DNA of 64,000 nucleotides, taken from positions 110,449 to 174,448 of the forward strand of contig JBCCGR010000004.1 in NCBI GenBank assembly GCA_039029195.1. The letters run 5' to 3'. Positions 18,426 to 27,398 of the stretch are shown piece after piece; the first letter of the stretch is position 1, and each line of letters opens with the position of its first letter. The notes beneath the pieces were generated by a model. That model saw only the letters and a list, made by a program, of their open reading frames with translations. It ran no database searches and was not told the DNA's origin. The stretch is from JBCCGR01 sp039029195 (GTDB lineage: Bacteria; Pseudomonadota; Alphaproteobacteria; Rhizobiales; Rhizobiaceae). Position numbers and translations under genes: made by a program.

Positions 18426-19619
18426 ATGAGATTTCTGCCTCGTTTGCTCAAACGCGCGATCAAGAATGGCGAACTGACCCTGATCGAGCCCGGCGGCAAA
18501 CAGCACGTCTTCGGCAGCAAGGATGAGAGCAATCCGGTCACTGTGCGGGTCAATGATGCGTCGCTCGACTGGAAACTACCCCTGAACCCCGAACTGAAAG
18601 GCGCAGAAGCCTATATGGACGGGACTCTCGAACTGATTGAGGGCGACGTTTATGATCTCCTTTTGCTGTTTTACCGCAACCGCACCCAGTTTGATCACAG
18701 CGCCGGACAGATTTTCTGGCGCGGTGTTGCGCGCAGTCTGAAGCGCTTCCAGCAGCACAATTCCATCACGTCGGCCCGTGCGCACGTCAAACATCACTAC
18801 GATCTGAAGGATGAATTGTTTGAACTGTTCCTGGACGCCGACAAGCAATATTCTTGCGCCTATTTTCCCACTGGAAACGAGACGCTGGAAGAAGCGCAGG
18901 AGGCCAAGAAGCAGCACATTATCCGCAAGCTCAACTTGAAGGACGGGATGAGCGTGCTGGAAATCGGCAGCGGCTGGGGCGGGCTTGCGCTCGACATTGC
19001 CGCTTCTGCCAATGTGACCATCAAGAGCGTGACCCTGTCGGAAAATCAGGCCCGCATCGCCAATCAACGGGCGGAAGCAGCCGGTATGGCCGACCGGGTG
19101 AAATTTGTCATTCAGGACTATCGCGAGGTCACCGAAAAGTTTGACCGTGTGGTCTCAATCGCCATGCTGGAGCAGGTGGGCGCACCGCATCTGAAGGATT
19201 ACTTCATTCAAATGCGCAATCTGCTTGGGCCGGAAGGTGTGGCGCTGGTACACTCCATCAGCACCAAGTCGCCGCCGGGTGTCACCGGGCCATTCATTCG
19301 AAAGTACATTTTCCCCAATGGCTACAGCCCTGCGCTGTCGGAGATTGTCGCGGCGATCGAGCCCACCGGCCTGTGGGTGCTGGATGTGGAGGTCTGGCGA
19401 CAACATTACGGCCACACACTGCGCGAGTGGCGCAACCGCTTCACTGCCCGGCGGGACGAGGCAGTGGCGATGTATGACGAACGCTTCGCCCGCATGTGGG
19501 AGTTCTACCTCGCGGCCTGCGAGGGCGTGTTCATGCACGGCTCGAGCAATGTGGTGCAAATCCAGATGGGCCGAAAATCTGACGGTGTCCCGCTGACCAG
19601 AGATTATTTGTATCGTTAG
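18426..19619 (+). CDS. cfa: Cyclopropane-fatty-acyl-phospholipid synthase
   Basis: A 397-residue SAM-dependent enzyme. The SAM-binding LEIGSGWGG motif is at residues 178-186, preceded by YDLKDELFELFLDADKQYSCAYF, which is diagnostic for Cfa. It adds a methylene group to unsaturated acyl chains of membrane phospholipids, often in stationary phase or under acid stress. GGAGAG precedes the ATG at good distance. The 261 bases upstream hold no gene. The length is typical. Confidence 0.93.
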   Translation: MRFLPRLLKRAIKNGELTLIEPGGKQHVFGSKDESNPVTVRVNDASLDWKLPLNPELKGAEAYMDGTLELIEGDVYDLLLLFYRNRTQFDHSAGQIFWRGVARSLKRFQQHNSITSARAHVKHHYDLKDELFELFLDADKQYSCAYFPTGNETLEEAQEAKKQHIIRKLNLKDGMSVLEIGSGWGGLALDIAASANVTIKSVTLSENQARIANQRAEAAGMADRVKFVIQDYREVTEKFDRVVSIAMLEQVGAPHLKDYFIQMRNLLGPEGVALVHSISTKSPPGVTGPFIRKYIFPNGYSPALSEIVAAIEPTGLWVLDVEVWRQHYGHTLREWRNRFTARRDEAVAMYDERFARMWEFYLAACEGVFMHGSSNVVQIQMGRKSDGVPLTRDYLYR

Positions 19620-19901
19620 GTTGTTGGGAGGGGCTGCGGATGCAGCGCTCATGGGATTATCCCGTCAAGGTAACTGCGCCTTTAAGCTCATAAACAAGCT
19701 GCAATCACCTCGCAGTTATCGTCATCTGGGCTGTTGCGCGCGGAAAGGTGACACAACCATGCGCGTGCTAGGCTTTGCCAGCGCATGATCTTTCCGGTTT
19801 CTCGAACGTGCCGATTGGCTTCACTGCCCGCAAAGCCGCCGTTCAACATATGCTTGTTCTAACTTCAGTCTTTCGGCACCATCCGGGAAAGGGGTTAGCC
19901 A

Positions 19902-20525
19902 ATGGACATTTTCTTCCTGTTGCTGGTGGTCGCTGGCTTGCAAATCGCAGCGGCCGCGAGCCCTGGGCCAAATTTCATCTTGGTGAGCAGCTATTCGTCA
20001 GGCCGGTCTCTCCGTTCTGCACTCATAGCATCCGGAGGTATCACCGTAGGTATCGTTATCTGGTCGAGCCTTGCGGTCCTCGGCTTGGGCACGTTGCTGT
20101 CATCGTCGCCAACTGCCTACAGCATTGTGCAATACTTGGGCGCAGGATATCTTGTGTGGCTCGGCGCAAATATGATCGTTTCCAGCTGTCAGAACAATAA
20201 GTTAGACACTAGCGAAGAAGATGTTTCTGGACAGGCGTCACCATTCGCGAAGGGCTTCCTTGTAAACATCGGAAATCCGAAAACCATTGCCTACTACACA
20301 AGTTTGTTTGCCGTGCTGGTCCCGTCCGACGCAGCGCCTGCGCTTCTGGTGGCAGTGGTCGTTGTGGACGCACTTGCTTGCGGTGCTTGGTGGGTCTTCG
20401 TCGCACTTTTATTCGATGCTGCTCCGGTCAAACGGCTGTTTGTCAATTTGCGCAAGCTTATCGACAGAATCTTTGGCGGCGCGCTAATTGTTTTGGGTCT
20501 GAAGTTGGCGTTGGATCGAAGCTGA
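19902..20525 (+). CDS. LysE/RhtB family amino acid exporter
   Basis: A 207-residue membrane protein with the LysE-family opening AAAASPGPNFILVSSYSSGR (the SPGP motif near residue 24) and about six hydrophobic helices. Family members export amino acids such as lysine, threonine or homoserine lactone; the substrate here is unknown. It lies just upstream of the ilv leader on the same strand but has its own transcription unit to judge from the promoter at 20592. The 282 bases before it contain no recognised gene. Confidence 0.88.
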   Translation: MDIFFLLLVVAGLQIAAAASPGPNFILVSSYSSGRSLRSALIASGGITVGIVIWSSLAVLGLGTLLSSSPTAYSIVQYLGAGYLVWLGANMIVSSCQNNKLDTSEEDVSGQASPFAKGFLVNIGNPKTIAYYTSLFAVLVPSDAAPALLVAVVVVDALACGAWWVFVALLFDAAPVKRLFVNLRKLIDRIFGGALIVLGLKLALDRS

Positions 20526-20591
20526 TTTCCGCAATGCAGCAATTTGGGATGCGTTCACAATGGACTTTGCCCATCCCTCTTCTACACCCCA

Positions 20592-20620
20592 TTGACCTCC
20601 ACCCGCGCCCGGTCTAGGGT
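20592..20620 (+). promoter_or_regulatory. Putative ilvB operon promoter
   Basis: TTGACC (20592-20597), a 17-base spacer and TAGGGT (20615-20620) form a plausible sigma-70 promoter about 30 bases before the leader peptide ATG. The -10 box is imperfect, so the call depends mainly on position. Confidence 0.45.
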
Positions 20621-20649
20621 CCGCAACGAATTTCGAGATGGGTGAGATC

Positions 20650-20700
20650 ATGCGATCTGTTATTCTTGTGGTGATGAAGCGCGCTGATGCGGGGATGTGA
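20650..20700 (+). CDS. ilv operon leader peptide
   Basis: A 16-codon ORF, ATG 20650 to TGA 20700, encoding MRSVILVVMKRADAGM. Five consecutive codons specify Val-Ile-Leu-Val-Val, the end products of the pathway governed by the downstream ilvB gene. A GGTGAG stretch sits just upstream as a ribosome site. The ORF is followed by a 9-bp stem and then an intrinsic terminator, so it fits a classical ribosome-mediated attenuation leader: with branched-chain aminoacyl-tRNAs plentiful, the ribosome passes and transcription ends; with scarcity it stalls at the Val/Ile/Leu codons. Confidence 0.85.
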   Translation: MRSVILVVMKRADAGM

Positions 20701-20724
20701 ATCCTTCCGCAAACGTCAGCGCGC
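20679..20724 (+). promoter_or_regulatory. Pause/protector stem of the ilv attenuator
   Basis: GCGCGCTGA at 20679-20687, inside the leader ORF just after the Val/Ile/Leu codons, is perfectly complementary to TCAGCGCGC at 20716-20724. This is where the 1:2 stem of an attenuator is expected. A ribosome stalled on the control codons would cover the first arm. I could not define a convincing competing antiterminator by eye. Confidence 0.65.
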
Positions 20725-20728
20725 GAAC

Positions 20729-20753
20729 AAGGCTCCTCCAGGGAGCCTTTTTT
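20729..20753 (+). terminator. Attenuator terminator upstream of ilvB
   Basis: AAGGCTCC (20729-20736) pairs perfectly with GGAGCCTT (20742-20749) across a five-base loop, and a run of six T residues (20748-20753) follows. It lies between the leader peptide and ilvB with no other gene in between, so it is most likely the regulated terminator. Confidence 0.85.
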
Positions 20754-20763
20754 ATTGCCTGCT

Positions 20764-20808
20764 GCATGGCACCGAAAAGTGGGAACCGGTTTTCGGATAA
20801 TGCCATGC
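20764..20808. repeat. Dispersed palindromic repeat element, copy 1
   Basis: A nested palindrome: outer arms GCATGGCA / TGCCATGC (20764-20771, 20801-20808) and inner arms CCGAAAA / TTTTCGG (20772-20778, 20790-20796). A second copy with the same core, in opposite orientation, is at 35636-35681. Such elements are widespread between genes in Rhizobiales. Here it lies between the ilv attenuator and ilvB, in the transcribed leader. Confidence 0.7.
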
Positions 20809-20991
20809 ACATCAAGGGAACAGGCGCAAGGATCGGGGTGCATCGAGCTCTGTGCCTGAATTTCCAAATTGAAGTTCAACGCCCGCAAAGAGCATTTCGG
20901 TCATTCGGAATGGTTTGTTGGTGAAAAATCCAAGTCTGAATTGTTCATCAATTCCGGCTATCAAATGAAGTGAAAACAAACTCTTGGCGCA

Positions 20992-22788
20992 ATGGCGCGG
21001 GAACGGACGAGGACGATGCAAAAAAAGGAAATGACGGGCGCCGAAATGGTAGTTCAGGCGTTGATCGACAATGGCGTTGAGGACATCTTTGGATATCCGG
21101 GCGGTGCCGTGCTGCCGATCTATGATGAGCTACACCAGCAGGAAAGCGTTCGTCACGTGCTCGTGCGGCATGAACAGGGTGCGGGCCATGCGGCAGAAGG
21201 CTATGCACGGGCCACCGGCAAACCCGGCGTATTACTCGTCACTTCCGGTCCGGGTGCCACCAACGCTGTAACGCCGCTCCAAGACGCGCTAATGGATTCG
21301 ATCCCGTTGGTTTGCATCACCGGTCAGGTGCCCACGGCACTGATCGGGTCTGACGCGTTTCAGGAATGCGATACGGTTGGCATCACCCGCCCCTGCACCA
21401 AGCACAATTGGCTGGTTAAGGACGTCAACGATCTGGCGCGCATTCTGCACGAGGCGTTTTATGTGGCGACATCGGGTCGTCCAGGGCCGGTGGTTGTTGA
21501 TATTCCCAAGGATGTTCAGTTTGCCACCGGCATCTATACCGGGCCAAACCACACCGAACACAAATCCTACCGGCCTCGGGTTTCCGGTGATCTCAACAAG
21601 ATCCGGGAAGCCGTGGAGCTGATGGCGAATGCGCGCAAGCCGATCATCTACTCCGGTGGCGGGGTCATCAATTCCGGACCGGAAGCCAGCCAGTTGCTGC
21701 GGGAACTGGTGGAACAGACCGGGTTTCCAATCACATCAACCCTGATGGGGCTGGGCGCCTATCCGGCCAGCGGCAACAACTGGATGGGCATGCTGGGCAT
21801 GCACGGTACCTACGAAGCCAATATGGCGATGCATGATTGCGATCTGATGATCTGCATCGGGGCCCGCTTTGATGACCGCATCACGGGTCGTGTGGATGCG
21901 TTCTCGCCGCACTCCAAGCGCATCCACATCGATATTGATCCGTCATCCATCAACAAGGTGGTGCACACGGATGTGCCGATCATCGGCGATGTGGCGCACG
22001 TGCTGGAAGATCTTGTACGTTTGTGGCGGGCGCACCCCAATCGACCGGACAGCAACGCGCTCGGCAAATGGTGGGATCAGATCCGCACCTGGCGGGCACG
22101 CAACAGTCTTGCCTACCGGAATTCGCAGGATGTGATCATGCCGCAGCACGCGATTGAGCGGCTTTATGCGGCCTGCAAGGGGCGGGATGACGTCTACATC
22201 ACCACCGAAGTGGGTCAGCACCAGATGTGGGCGGCACAGTTTTTCGGGTTTGAACAACCCAATCATTGGATGACGTCTGGTGGTCTCGGCACGATGGGCT
22301 ACGGCCTGCCGGCGGCGCTTGGCGTGCAGATCGCGCATCCAGATGCGCTGGTGATTGATATTGCCGGCGATGCTTCCGTTCAGATGACAATTCAGGAGAT
22401 GTCCTGTGCGGTGCAGCACAACGCGCCGATCAAGATCTTCATCCTGAACAATCAATATATGGGTATGGTGCGCCAGTGGCAGCAACTGCTTCACGGCAAC
22501 CGGTTGTCGCATTCCTACACCGAGGCCATGCCGGACTTCGTGAAACTGGCGGAAGCCTATGGCTGTGTTGGACTTGCCTGCGACAAGCCCGCCGATCTGG
22601 ACGATGCCATTGGTGAAATGATTGCGGTCGACAAGCCGGTGATCTTCGATTGCCGTGTCGCGGCGCTTGCCAACTGCTTCCCGATGATCCCGTCGGGCAA
22701 GGCGCACAATGAAATGCTGCTGCCCGACGAAGCTACCGACGAAGCGGTGAGCAAGGCCATCGATGAGAAGGGCAAATCGCTCGTATGA
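20992..22788 (+). CDS. ilvB: Acetolactate synthase large (catalytic) subunit
   Basis: A 598-residue thiamine-diphosphate enzyme that joins two pyruvates, or pyruvate with 2-oxobutyrate, in the first common step of valine, leucine and isoleucine synthesis. The catalytic glutamate is in RHEQGAGHAAEGYARATG, the FAD-linked centre follows, and the ThDP/Mg site is the GDASVQMTIQE ... NNQYMGM region near residue 460. An alternative ATG at 21016 would shorten it by 8 residues. The gene is behind a leader-peptide attenuator. Its last four bases overlap the start of a transporter gene rather than ilvN, which is unusual. Confidence 0.95.
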   Translation: MARERTRTMQKKEMTGAEMVVQALIDNGVEDIFGYPGGAVLPIYDELHQQESVRHVLVRHEQGAGHAAEGYARATGKPGVLLVTSGPGATNAVTPLQDALMDSIPLVCITGQVPTALIGSDAFQECDTVGITRPCTKHNWLVKDVNDLARILHEAFYVATSGRPGPVVVDIPKDVQFATGIYTGPNHTEHKSYRPRVSGDLNKIREAVELMANARKPIIYSGGGVINSGPEASQLLRELVEQTGFPITSTLMGLGAYPASGNNWMGMLGMHGTYEANMAMHDCDLMICIGARFDDRITGRVDAFSPHSKRIHIDIDPSSINKVVHTDVPIIGDVAHVLEDLVRLWRAHPNRPDSNALGKWWDQIRTWRARNSLAYRNSQDVIMPQHAIERLYAACKGRDDVYITTEVGQHQMWAAQFFGFEQPNHWMTSGGLGTMGYGLPAALGVQIAHPDALVIDIAGDASVQMTIQEMSCAVQHNAPIKIFILNNQYMGMVRQWQQLLHGNRLSHSYTEAMPDFVKLAEAYGCVGLACDKPADLDDAIGEMIAVDKPVIFDCRVAALANCFPMIPSGKAHNEMLLPDEATDEAVSKAIDEKGKSLV

Positions 22789-23720
22789 CCGCAAACGCAG
22801 AACTGCCGCTTGCCAGCGAGAACCGGGGGGCCGGGGTGATGGATTATTTCCTCATCGGCCTTCTGTCGCTGATTTTTGGCAGCAGTTTCATGTTCACCAA
22901 ATGGAGCGTTGCTGAGGTTGGTCCGCTAACGGTAGCAACCACGCGTTTGTTCATTGGCGCAGCGATTGTGCTGTTGGCGGCGTTTGCCGCCCGGCAATCG
23001 CTGCCCAGGGCGGGCGCGATCTGGTTTTGGATTGCGCTTTCTGCACTCTTTGGCAATGCGCTTCCGTTCGCGCTTATCTCCTGGGGGCAGGTGCAGGTTG
23101 ACGCGGGGCTCACGGCCATTTTGATGGCAATCATGCCTTTGGCAACATTGGCGCTCGCTCACTTTTTCACCGCTGACGAGCGGTTTGGCATTTGGAAGCT
23201 GATCGGCATGGTGCTTGGGCTTCTGGGTGTGATTGTGCTGATGGGTTTTGAAACACTGTCATCACTGGGCGATCAGAGCCTGCGTCAATACGCCATTCTT
23301 GGTGCCGCACTTTGCTATGCCGTGAACGCTGTTATCACAAAGAAACTTGTGGGTCTGCCACGGCGCGCCACGGCAGGTTCGCTTCTTCTGGTGGCGGGAA
23401 TTATGGTTCTCCCATTCGCGGCATTGGCTGAAGCGGGCAGTTTCGCAGCGCCGGGCGGGTTGGCAATCATTTCAATGATTGTTCTGGGCATCGCACCAAC
23501 CGCTTTTGGAACGCTGTTATTGTTTCAGATCATCGACCGTCAGGGAGCAACCTTCCTGAGCCAGATCAATTTTCTTGTGCCCGTATTTGGTGTGATGTTC
23601 AGCATCCTGTTTTTGTCAGAGAAGCTGCCCGCCAACGCCTTTGTTGCTCTTACTATGATCCTGATCGGTGTGGCATTGACCCGCCTTTCTCCAACCGCAT
23701 TATCCGTTAACCGAGCCTGA
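22785..23720 (+). CDS. DMT superfamily (EamA) transporter inside the ilv operon
   Basis: A 311-residue protein with ten predicted membrane helices in two EamA repeats (about residues 20-150 and 165-300). The ATG overlaps the ilvB stop (ATGA) and the stop is only 8 bases before ilvN, so it is co-translated with the acetolactate synthase subunits and under the same attenuator. EamA proteins are mostly exporters of amino acids or metabolites. Context suggests release of branched-chain amino acids or 2-oxo acids, but the sequence does not identify the substrate. Confidence 0.85.
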   Translation: MTANAELPLASENRGAGVMDYFLIGLLSLIFGSSFMFTKWSVAEVGPLTVATTRLFIGAAIVLLAAFAARQSLPRAGAIWFWIALSALFGNALPFALISWGQVQVDAGLTAILMAIMPLATLALAHFFTADERFGIWKLIGMVLGLLGVIVLMGFETLSSLGDQSLRQYAILGAALCYAVNAVITKKLVGLPRRATAGSLLLVAGIMVLPFAALAEAGSFAAPGGLAIISMIVLGIAPTAFGTLLLFQIIDRQGATFLSQINFLVPVFGVMFSILFLSEKLPANAFVALTMILIGVALTRLSPTALSVNRA

Positions 23721-23728
23721 GTTTTGAA

Positions 23729-24301
23729 ATGAATGCACAACATCAACCAACCGGATCCGCCTATTTTCTCACCAATGTGGTGGAACAGATTGAATCCCAC
23801 ACACTTTCTGTGCTCGTGGACAATGAGCCGGGTGTTCTGGCCCGCGTGATTGGTCTGTTTTCCGGCCGTGGATACAATATCGAGAGCCTCACGGTTTCCG
23901 AGACCGAGCATGAAAAGCACATTTCGCGCATTACCATCATCACGGGCGGAACCGCGCGGGTGCTAGAGCAGATCAAGTCGCAACTTGAACGCATGGTTCC
24001 CGTGCATCGTGTGGTTGACCTCACCAACGTTGCCCGCGACAGGGGGCATGACAAGCCACTGGAGCGTGAGCTTGCGCTGGTCAAGGTAGCGGGCAAGGAC
24101 AAGGATCGGGTGGAAGCGCTGCGGCTGGCAGAAGCGTTTCGTGCTCAAGTGATTGATGCCAATACCGAGCACTTCATCTTCGAAATCACCGGGCGGAGCT
24201 CAAAGGTCGAGCAGTTCATCACCATCATGGCACCGCTTGGGCTGGTCGAGGTCTGCCGTACTGGCGTGGCTGCAGTGAACCGCGGCCCTGTGGGGATGTA
24301 G
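23729..24301 (+). CDS. ilvN: Acetolactate synthase small (regulatory) subunit
   Basis: A 190-residue regulatory subunit. An ACT domain begins with HTLSVLVDNEPGVLARVIGLFSGRGYNIESL (about residues 26-56), and the C-terminal domain with FEITGRSSKVEQFI is typical. It binds valine and gives feedback inhibition to the catalytic subunit. It corresponds to IlvH in other nomenclature. It is separated from ilvB by the EamA transporter gene, whereas the two are usually adjacent in this group of bacteria. Confidence 0.93.
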   Translation: MNAQHQPTGSAYFLTNVVEQIESHTLSVLVDNEPGVLARVIGLFSGRGYNIESLTVSETEHEKHISRITIITGGTARVLEQIKSQLERMVPVHRVVDLTNVARDRGHDKPLERELALVKVAGKDKDRVEALRLAEAFRAQVIDANTEHFIFEITGRSSKVEQFITIMAPLGLVEVCRTGVAAVNRGPVGM

Positions 24302-24409
24302 GAGCGTTCCCTGTAACCCAGTTGTTTGTCAGCGCAGAAGAGAGTTGATTTAGGTCAGTAATACTGACATATTTAAACCTCCCTCGTTTACTCAACCAGG
24401 CTTCTCAAA

Positions 24410-25003
24410 ATGTCCCTTGAGGTCTTTATCGCGTTGCTCGGATTTTCGTTCGTTGCTTCGGCAACACCGGGGCCCAATACGCTGATGCTATTTGCGTCGG
24501 GAATCAATTTTGGGTTTAAGCGCACAGTGCCGCATATGGTGGGCGTCATAATTGGTTTTGCAGCGTTGCTTTTGGCGGTGGGGTTCGGGCTGGGGGCATT
24601 GTTTGAGCGCATTCCCCATCTCTTCACGGCGATCAAGGTGCTTGGCGGGATATACATGCTCTACCTCGCCTGGCGGATTGCCAATGCAGGCGCGATCGAA
24701 TCCAAGGGAAGCGGCGCGGCTCCAATGCGCATGCACGAGGCGGCGCTGTTTCAATGGGTGAATCCCAAGGCGTGGATCATGGGCGGCATCGCGGTGGCGC
24801 TCTACACATCGCCAGAGAACTACACCTGGACGGTTGTGCTTGTCGTGCTCGCATTCGTTCTGGTCAGCCTTCCGAGTGTGATCCTTTGGGCCGGATTTGG
24901 AACGGCACTGCGACGCCTTTTATCCGACCCGGTTTGGCTTCGGCGGATCAACATTGCCATGGCGCTCGCGCTGGTCGCTTCCCTTTGGCCGATGCTGCGC
25001 TGA
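24410..25003 (+). CDS. LysE family exporter
   Basis: A 197-residue membrane protein with the family signature SATPGPNTLMLFASGINFG near residue 18 and about six helices. It is a distinct paralogue of the exporter at 19902, and both flank the ilv genes. Substrate unknown. The AT-rich bases before it (24340-24400) probably hold its own promoter, so it is likely not part of the ilv operon. Confidence 0.88.
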   Translation: MSLEVFIALLGFSFVASATPGPNTLMLFASGINFGFKRTVPHMVGVIIGFAALLLAVGFGLGALFERIPHLFTAIKVLGGIYMLYLAWRIANAGAIESKGSGAAPMRMHEAALFQWVNPKAWIMGGIAVALYTSPENYTWTVVLVVLAFVLVSLPSVILWAGFGTALRRLLSDPVWLRRINIAMALALVASLWPMLR

Positions 25004-25170
25004 CGGTCATCTGGAAGTAAATTTTGCGTGTGACCGTGGTCGCACGAACCAATGGTCGCGTAGACATTTGATCGCGCTGATTATAGGCCTGTTCTGCATC
25101 GTTTGACCGCGTAGACGTGCCCGCTTGTTTTCCATTAGACGATCAGCGACGGCACATACCAGGAGACACT

Positions 25171-26091
25171 ATGGCTTCGACCGAGATTCCAGTATCCATT
25201 GACCAGACACTCGAACGGCTGAGCAGCGCAAATTATGTCTCCGATCGCGCGCTGGCGACGGTGCTTTTCTTGTCGCTTAAAATGGGTCGCCCACTGTTTC
25301 TCGAAGGGGAAGCCGGGGTGGGCAAGACGGAAATCGCCAAGGTGTTGGCACAAACGCTGGATCGCCCGCTCATCCGCCTTCAGTGTTATGAAGGCTTGGA
25401 TGTCTCCAATGCGGTCTATGAGTGGAACTATGCTGCTCAGATGATCGACATTCGCATGAGTGAGGCGACAGGTGGTGCGGACCGGGACTCGCTGCGCGGT
25501 GATGTATTCAATGAAAAGTTTCTCGTTCGTCGCCCCTTACTGCAGGCGCTTGATCCGGAAGGTGATCTCGCACCGGTGTTGTTGATTGACGAACTTGATC
25601 GCACCGACGAGGCGTTCGAAGCGTTCCTTCTGGAGATCCTGTCAGACTTCCAGATCACCATTCCCGAAATCGGGACGGTGACGGCAAAGGAACCGCCGAT
25701 CGTCATCATCACGTCCAACCGGACTCGCGAGATCCATGATGCTCTGAAACGTCGTTGCCTCTATCACTGGGTGGATTACCCGAGCGCGGAACGGGAACTC
25801 GACATTTTGCGCACGAAAGTCCCCGGCATTGGCGATGAACTCTCGCGCCAGGTGGTCCACTATGTGCAGGCCTTGCGGCAGAAGGAGCTGTTCAAGAACC
25901 CGGGTGTCGCCGAAACGCTGGATTGGGCGTCTGCCCTTATTGAACTCGACAAGATGGCGCTGGACCCTGAGACCATTTCCGACACACTGGGTGTGTTGTT
26001 GAAATATCAGGACGATATCGCCCAGATCGCAGGAAGTGAGGGCGCTCAGCTCCTCAATGAGGTGAAATCGTCTCTAGCCGCGGCTGAATAG
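25171..26091 (+). CDS. MoxR-family AAA+ ATPase (CoxD-like)
   Basis: A 306-residue AAA+ ATPase with Walker A GEAGVGKT near residues 46-53 and Walker B VLLIDELDRTDE near 136. ATG 25171 is chosen because AGGAG lies 6 bases upstream; a further start at 25117 is open. MoxR ATPases act with VWA proteins as chaperones that insert metal cofactors, and the following gene order (VWA, two XdhC parts, MobA-like) matches the coxD-coxE accessory genes of aerobic CO dehydrogenases. The closest named relative is CoxD, which helps build the Cu-S-Mo active site; the exact target here is unknown because no structural subunits are present. Confidence 0.85.
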   Translation: MASTEIPVSIDQTLERLSSANYVSDRALATVLFLSLKMGRPLFLEGEAGVGKTEIAKVLAQTLDRPLIRLQCYEGLDVSNAVYEWNYAAQMIDIRMSEATGGADRDSLRGDVFNEKFLVRRPLLQALDPEGDLAPVLLIDELDRTDEAFEAFLLEILSDFQITIPEIGTVTAKEPPIVIITSNRTREIHDALKRRCLYHWVDYPSAERELDILRTKVPGIGDELSRQVVHYVQALRQKELFKNPGVAETLDWASALIELDKMALDPETISDTLGVLLKYQDDIAQIAGSEGAQLLNEVKSSLAAAE

Positions 26092-26102
26092 GGTCTGCCA
26101 GC

Positions 26103-27335
26103 ATGGCTGAATCGGTCACGGCCCCACAAAAAGACGGCAAGATTGCCGACAACATCGTCTACTTCGCGCGAACCCTGCGCGGGGCTGGAATGCGTGTCGG
26201 TCCGGCCATGGCGCTCGACGCGGTGGACGCGGTCCGCACGGCCGGGATCGGCAGTCGCGACGATCTTTATTGGGTGCTCCATTCAATCTTCGTCAATCGA
26301 CGCGAAGACCGGCCGGTGTTCGAAGAAGCGTTTAACCTGTTCTGGCGGTCCCGCGATCTGATTGAAAAGATGATTGCGATGTTTTCGCCGATGGCCAATC
26401 CAACGGCGGAGAAGGAAAAATCCAAGGCAGGTTCTTCGCGCGTGTCGGAGGCGCTTTTCAAAGGAAAACAGCGCGAGGAAAAACACGAGCGCCCAGAGGT
26501 CGAGGTTGATGCGACCTTTTCCATGTCAGGCAAGGAAGTTCTGAAGTCGAAAGACTTTGCGCAAATGAGCGTGGCAGAGCTTGAAGCCGCCAAACAGGCA
26601 ATGAGCGAACTGCGCTTGCCGCTCAATCTCGTGCCGACCCGCCGCTTCCGTCCCTCGCCCCATGGCGATAGAATTGATGCCCGGGCTATGATGCGTCAAT
26701 CGATGAAAACGGGTGGTGATCTGGTGTTGCCGCGCTTTCGCGAACCGCGCGAAATTCATCCGCCACTGGTGGTTTTGGCCGATATTTCCGGGTCCATGAG
26801 CCAGTATTCGCGCATTTTTTTGCATTTCCTGCATGCGATTTCGGAAAAGCGTCGCCGGGTGCACACCTTCCTCTTCGGAACCCGCCTGACCAATGTCACC
26901 CGCGCGCTCGCCCGAAAGGACCCCGACGAGGCCTTTCAGGAAGTCTCGGATCTTGTAGAGGACTGGGAGGGCGGCACGCGCATCGCCGACACATTGAACA
27001 GCTTCAATCGTCTTTGGTCGCGTCGCGTGCTGGGGCAGGGGGCGATTGTTCTCCTCATCACCGATGGGCTCGATCGTCCGACCGAGGAAAGCCCGCATGA
27101 TCTCGACAAGGAGATGGAACGGCTTCACAAATCCTGTCGGCGGTTGATTTGGCTCAATCCACTCTTGCGCTTCGAAGGATTTCAGGCGCGCGCCTCGGGC
27201 GTGCGGACAATGTTGCCGCACGTCGATGAGTTTCGTGCTGTTCATTCCATGAATTCGCTGACCGAACTCTGTGCTGCACTTTCTGGTTCAGGCAATGTGA
27301 TTGAAGCGCCCGCTCGATGGCTGAAGGGCGCTTGA
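26103..27335 (+). CDS. VWA-domain protein, CoxE-like
   Basis: A 410-residue protein with a C-terminal von Willebrand A domain. The MIDAS metal site starts with DISGSMS at Asp227 and includes the later GGTRIADTLN threonine and TDGLDRP aspartate. The N-terminal half is charged and helical. It partners a MoxR ATPase, here encoded 11 bases upstream, in maturation of molybdenum hydroxylases. The pair almost certainly forms one operon with the XdhC genes behind it. Confidence 0.85.
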   Translation: MAESVTAPQKDGKIADNIVYFARTLRGAGMRVGPAMALDAVDAVRTAGIGSRDDLYWVLHSIFVNRREDRPVFEEAFNLFWRSRDLIEKMIAMFSPMANPTAEKEKSKAGSSRVSEALFKGKQREEKHERPEVEVDATFSMSGKEVLKSKDFAQMSVAELEAAKQAMSELRLPLNLVPTRRFRPSPHGDRIDARAMMRQSMKTGGDLVLPRFREPREIHPPLVVLADISGSMSQYSRIFLHFLHAISEKRRRVHTFLFGTRLTNVTRALARKDPDEAFQEVSDLVEDWEGGTRIADTLNSFNRLWSRRVLGQGAIVLLITDGLDRPTEESPHDLDKEMERLHKSCRRLIWLNPLLRFEGFQARASGVRTMLPHVDEFRAVHSMNSLTELCAALSGSGNVIEAPARWLKGA

Positions 27336-27398
27336 GGATTTCGCGTCCTTCGTTTGCTCGTCGCTTGAATTGCAAGCCAAGAGGAATAGATTGAGAGA

